A stretch of DNA of 29,230 nt from a virus: positions 1 through 29,230 of the IMG/VR virus record IMGVR_UViG_3300043446_000627; one strand, written 5' to 3'. The notes below the pieces were generated by a model. The model was given only the letters and a program-made list of their open reading frames with translations. It searched no databases and was not told where the DNA came from. Numbering within the stretch: position 1 is the first letter of the stretch; the number at the start of each line of letters is the position of its first letter. Below are positions 5,709-11,848 of the stretch, in pieces. The translations under genes and the position numbers were made by a program.

Positions 5709-5878
5709 TTGGTTATCTCCTCAACCTGTTCAATTTTCCAGTCGCCTGTTTCGCCTTCATTGTGAAAGTCTCCGCCATCAGCCGCCAAAGCTGATAGCCA
5801 TGCTTGGTTTTCGTTTTCCGCTTCAATCTCTAGCGTGCAAAATGTTAAATAGCTCGCTGTTATTTTGTAGGTTTTCAT
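5705..5878 (-). CDS. Small acidic phage protein
   Basis: The 57-residue frame reads MKTYKITASYLTFCTLEIEA, then ENENQAWLSALAADGGD, and ends GDWKIEQVEEITK. The plan (YxIxxxxxxxxxxEIEAENEEQA...W.IEEV) is that of a small two-layer alpha/beta protein found in many phages and plasmids, unknown in function. The ribosome site is GGAGAG, supplied by the last codons of the upstream gene at 5882. It overlaps the small membrane protein by four bases (ATGA). Confidence 0.72.
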   Translation of the reverse strand: MKTYKITASYLTFCTLEIEAENENQAWLSALAADGGDFHNEGETGDWKIEQVEEITK

Positions 5879-5881
5879 GGA

Positions 5882-6073
5882 TTACTCTCCCAATTCGACA
5901 ATATGGCGGGTTTCAGCCCCGTGTTCGGTGAGCATACGATTAGCCAGCGCTGTATCACGGGTGACGAATCGAAACCCATTTGGCATAATGACTAGGTGAT
6001 GCAAGTCATACTCGTATAGGTCATGCGCTTCACAAAACTGATTTAGTTCTGGCGTCATTTGAATGATAGACAT
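5882..6073 (-). CDS. Unrecognised 63-residue early protein
   Basis: MSIIQMTPELNQFCEAHDLY begins an acidic protein with MPNGFRFVTRDTALANRML in the middle and HIVELGE at the end. AAAGGGG stands five bases before the ATG, preceded by a variant of the recurrent box (GTTAGGAA, plus-strand 6094-6101). It is the gene next downstream of ardC after an 81-bp gap that holds two inverted repeats. No motif or membrane segment is visible. Function unknown. Confidence 0.68.
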   Translation of the reverse strand: MSIIQMTPELNQFCEAHDLYEYDLHHLVIMPNGFRFVTRDTALANRMLTEHGAETRHIVELGE

Positions 6074-6093
6074 AAAAGCCCCTTTGTAGGTTG

Positions 6094-6101
6094 GTTAGGA
6101 A
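6094..6101 (-). promoter_or_regulatory. Variant of recurrent box (GTTAGGAA, copy 4)
   Basis: The coding strand reads TTCCTAAC followed by CAACCTACAAAGGGG and the ATG at 6073. It keeps the left half of the 12-base box found at 1815, 3923 and 7040, and the same box-then-AAAGGGG arrangement as the last two. Confidence 0.35.
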
Positions 6102-6103
6102 AT

Positions 6104-6143
6104 CGGTACAAAGTACCGCATAGAGGGCTTATAAAACCCTCTA
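6104..6143. repeat. Two adjacent inverted repeats downstream of ardC
   Basis: CGGTAC AAA GTACCG (6104-6118) is a perfect six-base inverted repeat with a three-base centre. Two bases on, TAGAGGG (6121-6127) pairs with CCCTCTA (6137-6143) around a nine-base loop. No T-run follows on either strand, so these are either a factor-dependent terminator or processing structure between ardC and the next gene, or protein-binding sites. Confidence 0.45.
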
Positions 6144-6154
6144 CACGCTATTTT

Positions 6155-7021
6155 TTACGCCGCTAGGGGTAAGGGTACTATCTCGGCGTTTGATTCGTCC
6201 AAGGCGTTTATGTAATCCGCCGCCTTTTGAGCTAATGCGGCGGCTTTAAATATCGCCTTTGAGTCCTCTTTTAGGACTTTTAACCAGCTTTGCAAGTATC
6301 CGGCATGGCGTAACTCGCCTTGTATGCGGTAATCTTGACAGAGGAAAGCCGCGCCCATTTCAGCAACTAATTCCTCGAAAGCATAGGCGTTATCGCCAAA
6401 GCGTTTGCCAAATACGCGCTTTTCCCTATGCTCCGCGCCCGTCCAATGTACTAACTCATGAAATACGGTTGCATAGTAATTTGACTCAGTTAAAAAGCTA
6501 GCTTTATGCGGCACGTTGATTTTGTCAACGCTTGGAGCATAAAAGGCACTATCGCCGCCATGCGTGATAACAGCGCCGGTTAGCTTGATGCGTAGCTCGG
6601 CGGCTTCAATGGCGTTAAATGGCTTTGTATCGGCGCTAGGTGCTTGGATTGTCACGCCGTCAACTTGACTAGCATTGAATACATAATATGCTTTTAGCAA
6701 GTTATAGCTTTCAATGTCGCCGGTAGCTTTATTCTCTTTTGTGACCGGCGAGTAAAAGACAATCTTAGTACCGCGCTCGCCTTTGCGTACGTTAGCGCCG
6801 ATACTTTGCCATTGTTTAAAGCTAGCCCATACTGGACAATCAAAAGAGTTAACCATGCTCGACAAACCTAGAATGAGCCGGTTTACGCCTTGGTAAGGCT
6901 TTTGTGAGAGAAAGTTTTTATCGGCAGTGCTATCGGTTTTCCAAGGCTTAATCCACGGCGTAGCGCCATTTTCTAATTGCTTGATGATGCTATCGGTTAC
7001 TTCTTGATAGACTGTAGACAT
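6155..7021 (-). CDS. ardC: ArdC-type antirestriction protein (ssDNA-binding plus metallopeptidase domain)
   Basis: The 288-residue protein has both ArdC parts. The N-terminal domain (residues 1-125) begins YQEVTDSIIKQLENGATPWI and contains WKTD, YQGVNRLIL and ANVRKGERGTKIVFY, the ssDNA-binding DUF1738 pattern. The C-terminal domain carries a zinc-peptidase motif, FHELVHWTGAEHR (His188, Glu189, His192), with acidic residues in YAFEELVAEMGAAFL as likely third ligand. Plasmid ArdC protects entering DNA from restriction and binds single strands; here the gene is the first of the leftward early region, the natural place for an anti-defence protein. The start has AAAGGGG and the recurrent box upstream. 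The length is close to the family norm and all motif residues are intact. Confidence 0.92.
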   Translation of the reverse strand: MSTVYQEVTDSIIKQLENGATPWIKPWKTDSTADKNFLSQKPYQGVNRLILGLSSMVNSFDCPVWASFKQWQSIGANVRKGERGTKIVFYSPVTKENKATGDIESYNLLKAYYVFNASQVDGVTIQAPSADTKPFNAIEAAELRIKLTGAVITHGGDSAFYAPSVDKINVPHKASFLTESNYYATVFHELVHWTGAEHREKRVFGKRFGDNAYAFEELVAEMGAAFLCQDYRIQGELRHAGYLQSWLKVLKEDSKAIFKAAALAQKAADYINALDESNAEIVPLPLAA

Positions 7022-7039
7022 TGTGAAACCCCTTTGTTG

Positions 7040-7050
7040 ATAGTTAGGAA
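7040..7050 (-). promoter_or_regulatory. Recurrent upstream box ATAGTTAGGAA (copy 3, before ardC)
   Basis: Eleven of the twelve bases of the box before recT and the gene at 3683 are repeated here, 18 bases before the ardC ATG, followed by CAACAAAGGGG. A TATAAT lies upstream on the same strand (7072-7067), but I see no good -35 at the usual distance. Confidence 0.5.
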
Positions 7051-7177
7051 AACATAGTATAGCATGATTATATTGAACATATGAATTATGCTACCCTATA
7101 CCCTATATGGCGAAAGAATCATGCCAACCTATCATAAGTTATTGATTTATATAGGTGACTATTTTTTTATACACAAG

Positions 7178-7186
7178 TTATCCACA
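7178..7186 (+). promoter_or_regulatory. Perfect DnaA box TTATCCACA
   Basis: This is the exact high-affinity DnaA site. It stands at the left edge of the iteron cluster, 15 bases before the first ATGTAGATA, next to a tract of seven T. Host DnaA could open the adjacent AT-rich DNA here. Confidence 0.7.
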
Positions 7187-7200
7187 ATTTCTAGCGTATT

Positions 7201-7425
7201 ATGTAGATATTTATTATGTAGATAATTAGATAAAAAAATTATGTAGTTGTATGTAGATACCTATATAATATCTATAAACAATAGTAGAACTATTGTTTAT
7301 AGTATCTACATACAATATATGTAGATAATTATGGTATCTACATACTATATATATTATATATAGTAAACTATGATATGTAGATAAATGTATTATATATATT
7401 GTAATTGTCTATAAACTATCTACAT
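7201..7425. repeat. Iteron array ATGTAGATA (5 forward, 3 reverse copies)
   Basis: Eight exact copies of a nine-base unit, five forward and three reverse, plus a near copy at 7241. Starts are at 7201, 7216, 7251, 7319 and 7375 forward, and 7303, 7335 and 7417 reverse. Spacings are irregular (15 to 56 bases), and copies face each other across the central palindrome. Such an array would bind a phage initiator or repressor many times; no initiator gene is visible in the window. Confidence 0.75.
7272..7302. repeat. Perfect 14-bp inverted repeat in origin region
   Basis: CTATAAACAATAGT (7272-7285), centre AGA, then ACTATTGTTTATAG (7289-7302), without a mismatch. TCTATAAAC also recurs at 7408-7416. 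It could be a dimer binding site or a cruciform or hairpin on single-stranded DNA; it lacks the GC-rich stem of a terminator. Confidence 0.8.
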
Positions 7426-7430
7426 AATGA

Positions 7431-7713
7431 CAATGTAAAGAAAAGAGGGAAAGTTGACATAATATCTACTCTCCACCCTACTGCAAAAGGGGTTTATTGT
7501 GTGTGTAGCGCCATGCTATGCGGCGTACCATGCGAGCTACACGCTACTGGTAAGGGCAACGGGTAAGGCGAGAGCTAACCATGCGAGAGAGAGCGTGTGT
7601 GGACATCACTTGGGTTTGAGGGTGCTGAGGTGCGTGCCCCATTCCCCTTTCCCCCCAAAAAAAATATGTGTTTTCTGGTATGCTGATGTTTTGTCAGTTG
7701 TCCTTCTGGGCTT
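7431..7713 (+). other. Probable transcribed leader without a convincing gene
   Basis: Between the origin repeats and a terminator lie about 280 bases. TTGACA at 7454-7459 could be a -35, but no good -10 follows. AAAAGGGG at 7484-7491 stands six bases before GTG 7499, opening a frame of 93 codons (starting VCVAPCYAAYHASYTLLV). That frame runs through the terminator hairpin and its T-run, and its composition (Cys, His, Trp, Leu clusters) is not protein-like. A short peptide or an untranslated leader or small RNA ending at the terminator is more plausible. Nothing like a tRNA is seen. Confidence 0.35.
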
Positions 7714-7741
7714 AAGCCATTCTTGCGAGTGGCTTTTTTTT
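7714..7741 (+). terminator. Intrinsic terminator, plus strand
   Basis: AAGCCATTC (7714-7722), loop TTGC, GAGTGGCTT (7727-7735): nine pairs with one wobble, running into eight T (7734-7741). It ends a rightward transcript starting near the origin, just before the first gene of the late arm, and so isolates that arm from origin transcription. Confidence 0.8.
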
Positions 7742-7776
7742 CGCCTATACTGCCCACTATGGATATGGGGATGCAA

Positions 7777-7989
7777 ATGATTAGTATGGAATTAACTAAA
7801 GATGTACCAGTTCCTCCTGACAAGCGGAGGTATCCGTACAAGGTGATGGATGTGGGGGACAGTTTCTTTGTTGCCGAGGGTAAGTTACAAGTGGTGTGTA
7901 ACAACAACTATCGGACTGGGAAGAAGTTGGGTCGTAAATTTATCGCTCGTTGTGAAGAGCATGGTGTAAGGGTATGGAGGGTGTCGTAA
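7777..7989 (+). CDS. Conserved small phage protein (YPYKVMDVGDSFFV)
   Basis: The 70-residue protein has the pattern of a family I know from many phages: PPDKRRYPYKVMDVGDSFFV in the first half and RKFIARCEEHGVRVWRVS at the end. A two-strand, basic, compact fold is likely, and DNA binding has been a common guess for the family but is not shown. Several in-frame ATGs precede (7759, 7765, 7771); I choose 7777 because GGGGA stands five bases before it, and 7786 is possible too. It is the first gene after the terminator at 7714-7741. Confidence 0.72.
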   Translation: MISMELTKDVPVPPDKRRYPYKVMDVGDSFFVAEGKLQVVCNNNYRTGKKLGRKFIARCEEHGVRVWRVS

Positions 7990-8017
7990 GACCCCTACAT
8001 TACGAAAGGAGTGAGTA

Positions 8018-8236
8018 ATGGAGAACGGTGTAATCAATGGACACAATGCCATGATGCCTATGGCTGCTGAGGACATGAAGGCTGCGTATATGGCGCGTGT
8101 ATCTCGGATGAACGCTGTAGAGCTGTTCCAAGAGCTGATGCGTGTGCATACGGAGTCTGCTCGTTTGATGCTGATGGCGCAAGAGGAGTTAGAGAAGGTG
8201 CGAAGCCAACTTGAGCAATACGAACCAATCCATTGA
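8018..8236 (+). CDS. Unrecognised 72-residue helical protein
   Basis: MENGVINGHNAMMPMAAEDM begins a methionine-rich protein whose second half is a likely coiled coil (MNAVELFQELMRVHTESARL, then MAQEELEKVRSQLEQYE). AAAGGAG stands seven bases before the ATG. Its end overlaps the start of the next gene by 26 bases. No family is recognised. Position before terminase suggests a role in packaging or late control, but no motif shows it. Confidence 0.7.
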   Translation: MENGVINGHNAMMPMAAEDMKAAYMARVSRMNAVELFQELMRVHTESARLMLMAQEELEKVRSQLEQYEPIH

Positions 8237-8438
8237 ACAGCAGTTAAGGGAGAGTCGGATTTGGTTACAAGGTGAGATAAGGTCAGCCTTGGCTTGCAGA
8301 ACTAAGAAGCAAAAGATTGCTTTAGTTGAGAGATGGAAAAGTCAGTATTCGCCCATAACTGTTCAAGAGCTACTAAATGTTGCTAGGAACAAGTCGGCTG
8401 CCGGGGACATCATTCATTGGAACTTAGATGAAATTTAA
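8211..8438 (+). CDS. Small protein directly upstream of terminase, possible small subunit
   Basis: The frame encodes about 75 residues: SNTNQSIEQQLRESRIWLQG, then TKKQKIALVERWKSQYSP, then TVQELLNVARNKSAAGD. It is basic in the middle and helical. In this frame only TTG at 8211 offers a start after the preceding stop, and no ATG follows, so translation likely begins at TTG, helped by coupling with the gene it overlaps. It overlaps the large terminase start by eleven bases. That place is where small terminase subunits sit, and the size would fit a minimal one, but I see no clear helix-turn-helix, so the role is inferred from context. Confidence 0.6.
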   Translation: MSNTNQSIEQQLRESRIWLQGEIRSALACRTKKQKIALVERWKSQYSPITVQELLNVARNKSAAGDIIHWNLDEI

Positions 8439-10188
8439 CTTACAACAGTTCTATAAGTTCTGTGCCAACTTGAAGATTGAGACTAAGGAGCAAGGTCTAA
8501 GGAACATGGACCAACTTCTTGGAACTCAGACCTATGTCATGGAGGAAATCTCCTCTGGCTTGGCTAACGGGATTCACTTCTTTGTTATCTTAAAAGGGCG
8601 ACAGCTAGGGATTACGACTATAAGTCTAGCCTTAGACCTTTATTGGCATTTCACTAACGCTGGTCTTGGAGGGACACTTGTTACAGACACCGAAGAAAAC
8701 CGAGATATGTTCAGAGGAACACTCGGTGCATACATGGATGGACTCCCAAAAGAGTACAAAATCCCCATGCTTGCCCACAACAGAAACTCTCTGTCCCTCA
8801 AAAACAGAAGCAGAATCTTCTACCAAGTCGCTGGACTTAGAGCAAAGGGTTCTCTCGGACGAGGAAAAGGCATCACATTTCTTCACGGCACAGAAACGTC
8901 TTCTTGGGGTGACGAGGAAGGTCTGGCTTCCCTCTTAGCCTCTCTTGCCGAGACAAACCCTGAACGCCTCTACATCTTTGAATCTACCGCCCGTGGCTTC
9001 AATATGTTCCATGAGATGTATACGACTGCTAAACGGGCTAGAACTCAGAAAGCAATCTTCTGTGGTTGGTGGCGCAATGAGTTCTACTCTGCTGACCCAG
9101 ACTCAGACATCTACAAAGTCTATTGGGATGGGAAGTTGACCGTAGAGGAGAAGGAATGGACAAAGGACATCAAGAAGCTCTACAACTTTGAAATCAACTC
9201 AAGACAAATGGCTTGGTGGCGTTGGAAGATGTTGGAAGGCATCAAGGACGAGAGCCTGATGTACCAAGAGTTCCCACCGACTGAGGACTATGCCTTTGTG
9301 ATGACTGGCACATCCTTCTTCTCTATTGCTCGCTGTACGGATGCAGCCAAGATTTCTAAGAAGATAACCTACGACAACTACCGCTATGTCTTTGGGGCTA
9401 ACTTTCAAGACACCCAAGTAGTCAAGTCAACTGAGCGCTTGGCAAGCCTTAAAGTGTGGGAAGAACCTGTGGACACCGCCTACTATGTCATAGGCGCAGA
9501 CCCCGCTTACGGGTCAAGCGACTGGGCTGACCGCTTCTGTATTCAGGTCTATCGTTGCTACTCTGACGGCATGGAACAAGTCGCTGCCTTTGCTACCTCT
9601 GAACTCAACACCTACCAGTTCGCTTGGGTAATTGCTCACCTTGCTGGCGCATACAAGAACTCAACCTTGAACCTTGAGGTGAATGGTCCGGGGCAAGCGG
9701 TTATCAATGAACTACGCAACTTGAAGCGCCAAGCGGCTGCTATGGCTGGCGAGATTGGCAGACAGCTCATGGATGTCTACGGTTCAATGTCCAACTACAT
9801 CTGGCGCAGAAACGACACGATGGGAGGACCATCCAACTCTATTGGCTGGCTGACAACCGTGCAGACCAAAGAGCGGATGCTCTCCTACATGAAGGATTAC
9901 TTTGAGCGCGGAATGATGGCGGTCTACGACATGGAAACCCTTGAAGAGATGAAGACCATTACCAGAGAGGGCGGGTCAATAGCCGCTTCTGGTCGCAACA
10001 AGGACGATAGGGTTATTGCCTCTGCTTTGGCAAGCGCAGCCTATGCCGAGCAGTTGCAACCTCGCCTTATCAACATGAAGATTAGCCGAGCCGTCTCTAG
10101 AGCCTTAGAAGACAAGACCCCTGAAGAGGTGGCTGTCGGTCGCAATGTCTCCGAGTACCTCAAACGGATTGGCGTGTATGGAACATAA
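8428..10188 (+). CDS. terL: Terminase large subunit (DNA-packaging ATPase and nuclease)
   Basis: At 586 residues the protein is of normal TerL length and has both domains. The ATPase shows an atypical Walker A, LKGRQLGITTIS (residues 55-66), a Walker B region GITFLHGTETSSW (148-160) with the catalytic acid, and the coupling motif IFESTARG (183-190). The nuclease has its three metal-binding acids at GADPAYGSSDWADRF (Asp358), NLEVNGPGQ (Glu417) and NKDDRVIASAL (Asp526 and Asp527). It moves DNA into the prohead through the portal and cuts the concatemer. The ATG lies inside the end of the upstream gene. The following gene starts within its last codons. Confidence 0.96.
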   Translation: MKFNLQQFYKFCANLKIETKEQGLRNMDQLLGTQTYVMEEISSGLANGIHFFVILKGRQLGITTISLALDLYWHFTNAGLGGTLVTDTEENRDMFRGTLGAYMDGLPKEYKIPMLAHNRNSLSLKNRSRIFYQVAGLRAKGSLGRGKGITFLHGTETSSWGDEEGLASLLASLAETNPERLYIFESTARGFNMFHEMYTTAKRARTQKAIFCGWWRNEFYSADPDSDIYKVYWDGKLTVEEKEWTKDIKKLYNFEINSRQMAWWRWKMLEGIKDESLMYQEFPPTEDYAFVMTGTSFFSIARCTDAAKISKKITYDNYRYVFGANFQDTQVVKSTERLASLKVWEEPVDTAYYVIGADPAYGSSDWADRFCIQVYRCYSDGMEQVAAFATSELNTYQFAWVIAHLAGAYKNSTLNLEVNGPGQAVINELRNLKRQAAAMAGEIGRQLMDVYGSMSNYIWRRNDTMGGPSNSIGWLTTVQTKERMLSYMKDYFERGMMAVYDMETLEEMKTITREGGSIAASGRNKDDRVIASALASAAYAEQLQPRLINMKISRAVSRALEDKTPEEVAVGRNVSEYLKRIGVYGT

Positions 10189-10978
10189 GGACTTAACCGT
10201 TGTTGCAATCTACGGCAACGGGGACGGCTCGCAAGCCATACCCGCCTTGAAGCACAGCGTTGACCAACTCTCTGGGTCATGGGGGCTACTGCTCTCTACT
10301 GAGCGCCCTGCCGACCTACCGCCAAACATTGTGTGGGAAAAGATTGGGGCGCTGTCCTATCAACAGTATTCAGTCTTTGTCATGCACAGCCTTCATTCAT
10401 TCATCAAGACCGATTACTGCCTGATTGTCCAAGACGATGGTTGGGTGTTAAATGGGCAGAACTTCAAACCCAATTACTACAAGTACGACTACATTGGCGC
10501 ACCTTGCCATGCAGCCATTGTCGGCAACGAATTACAACTCGGCTTTGCTTGGCGGGACAACCCAGAGCGCATAGTTATCCAAAACGGGGGATTGAGCCTG
10601 AGAAGCAAGCGTTTTTTGGAAGCGCCCAACAAGTATGGACTCACACACATCCCTGCTCTTGACCAACGCCTATGGAATGAGGATGTTCAGTTGACTGGCA
10701 TCTATCGCCCTATCCTAGAAGTCTATGGATTGAAGTTTGCTCCTGAGTCTGTAGCAAAACAGTTTGCTATTGAGTACCTTGCCCCAGACTTCCATGACGA
10801 TTTAGACCTGACAAACCTTTTTGGACATCACGCCTCTTCTCGCAAGTTGGTCAGCCCCAACCATGTGGTTGTTGACTCGGACTCCTTAGAGTCATACCGA
10901 GAAGCCGATGTGCTTGCACATTTTCAAAATCTTGGATACACCGTAGAGTATGTTGCTAGTAACCATACCCAAGCGTGA
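10178..10978 (+). CDS. DUF5672 family, glycosyltransferase-like protein
   Basis: The 266-residue protein shows the DUF5672 pattern. After KDLTVVAIYGNGDG at the N-terminus come the acidic motif LIVQDDGWVLNG, then YKYDYIGAPCHA, then the signature NGGLSLRSKRFLEAPNK. Members are GT-A-like sugar transferases in bacterial and phage glycan loci; QDDG is the likely metal and nucleotide-sugar site. In a packaging and head operon it could glycosylate virion proteins or host surface sugars; the acceptor cannot be told. The ATG at 10178 overlaps the terminase stop; an in-frame ATG at 10145 would reach further into terL and is less likely. The family assignment is fairly sure, the activity is inferred. 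Confidence 0.82.
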   Translation: MEHKDLTVVAIYGNGDGSQAIPALKHSVDQLSGSWGLLLSTERPADLPPNIVWEKIGALSYQQYSVFVMHSLHSFIKTDYCLIVQDDGWVLNGQNFKPNYYKYDYIGAPCHAAIVGNELQLGFAWRDNPERIVIQNGGLSLRSKRFLEAPNKYGLTHIPALDQRLWNEDVQLTGIYRPILEVYGLKFAPESVAKQFAIEYLAPDFHDDLDLTNLFGHHASSRKLVSPNHVVVDSDSLESYREADVLAHFQNLGYTVEYVASNHTQA

Positions 10979-11348
10979 GCTGCTTCGCATCATCAAGCGG
11001 TTTATCAAAGACCAAAACAGAGGCATCTCTGTCAAGCTCTTTGCTGAACTCTGCGGGGTCAACAAGGAACATTTGCTCGATGTCTTCTTCTACCGCGTCC
11101 AACCCCTGACCGAATATATGCAGATTCGAGTCAGCAAAGGCTATAACTCATGGCTAAAAGGCGAAGTAGCCGTCATGCAAAACAGAGACAAGACACGGTT
11201 CGTGGAATACAGACGCGAACCAAAGCCCCGACTAGCCCGTACAACGGGATTACACCTAGTCAACGGGGAGATAAAGATTAAGGTAGGGGTGAGCAATCGT
11301 GGGGATTACTCAGGTCAGACCTTAGATGAAGCACTTGAAAGGGGATAA
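10950..11348 (+). CDS. Conserved phage protein with possible HTH, between terL and portal
   Basis: A 132-residue basic protein, MLLVTIPKRELLRIIKRFIK, with ISVKLFAELCGVNKEHLLDV, which could form a helix-turn-helix. It then continues RVSKGYNSWLKGEVAVMQNR and TTGLHLVNGEIKIKVGVSNR. I recognise the arrangement from other podovirus-like genomes where it also lies between terminase and portal; no function is known to me. The HTH and basic character would suit a DNA-binding packaging factor such as a small terminase or late regulator, an inference only. The start at 10950 overlaps the DUF5672 gene by 29 bases. Confidence 0.7.
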   Translation: MLLVTIPKRELLRIIKRFIKDQNRGISVKLFAELCGVNKEHLLDVFFYRVQPLTEYMQIRVSKGYNSWLKGEVAVMQNRDKTRFVEYRREPKPRLARTTGLHLVNGEIKIKVGVSNRGDYSGQTLDEALERG

Positions 11349-11350
11349 CT

Positions 11351-11848
11351 ATGGCTGTGCTGAAAGACTATAAATGCGACAAACACGGGTATTTTGAGAG
11401 TAGAGAACCCAAATGCCCGATGAAGAACTGCTCAGAAGAGGTGTATGTTGTCTTCTTGCAAGCACCCGGACTCATGTCCGACTCGACCAAGAAGAACGAC
11501 AAAACCGTCAAACAACTGGCTATGGACTTTGACATGACTGACATCAAGTCCACACGCGAGGGCGAGAACCAAGGTGGATTCTTTACCCGCAAGAACAAGA
11601 CAAGCAAAAAACAACTGCAGAAAGAAGCCAAAGAAGCAGCCGAGCGCCCAAGAGAGCCAAGACCTAGGGACGCTGCCATCTGGGGTGGCGATAGCCGTTA
11701 TAGTATGAGCAATCTACTCAGAGGCAATGCGGTCAGACCAGTTCGTGATGAAGCGGTATCTATTTTGCCTAGAGATGTGGGAAATTTGACTGGACCTAAG
11801 ATGGCTAGTTATACTGCCGACCATGAAAACCTAAGTCTGAAGAAATAA
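11351..11848 (+). CDS. Zinc-ribbon-like N-terminus, structural operon protein
   Basis: The 165-residue protein begins with LKDYKCDKHGYFESREPKCP, then MKNCSEE. This C-x2-H ... C-x4-C knuckle is typical of phage proteins annotated as zinc ribbon. The rest is charged and probably disordered (KNKTSKKQLQKEAKEAAERP, then REPRPRDAAIWGGD) and ends with LTGPKMASYTADHENLSLKK. GGGGATAACT before the ATG is repeated exactly before the scaffold-like gene at 14674. It overlaps the portal start by one base. Perhaps a chaperone or minor head component; not determined. Confidence 0.7.
   Translation: MAVLKDYKCDKHGYFESREPKCPMKNCSEEVYVVFLQAPGLMSDSTKKNDKTVKQLAMDFDMTDIKSTREGENQGGFFTRKNKTSKKQLQKEAKEAAERPREPRPRDAAIWGGDSRYSMSNLLRGNAVRPVRDEAVSILPRDVGNLTGPKMASYTADHENLSLKK

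Larger units (their letters stand above)
7080..7430. other. Candidate replication origin: AT-rich, DnaA box and iterons
   Basis: This divergent intergenic region is far richer in A and T than the rest of the window. It contains a perfect DnaA box and a cluster of ATGTAGATA repeats. Forward copies lie at 7201-7209, 7216-7224, 7251-7259, 7319-7327 and 7375-7383, with a variant at 7241. Reverse copies (TATCTACAT) lie at 7303-7311, 7335-7343 and 7417-7425. A perfect 14-bp inverted repeat lies in the middle. DnaA site, iterons and an easily melted tract are the classical parts of a replicon origin. The alternative is an operator array controlling the two divergent arms. No long reading frame crosses the region. 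Confidence 0.7.

Noticed and set aside
7201-7425. CRISPR-like array
   Set aside because: Units are only nine bases, face both directions and are irregularly spaced; no spacer-repeat structure and no cas gene.
7575-7907. Minus-strand 110-codon frame
   Set aside because: Covers a plus-strand terminator and the VGDSFFV gene antisense; no motif and low-complexity composition.
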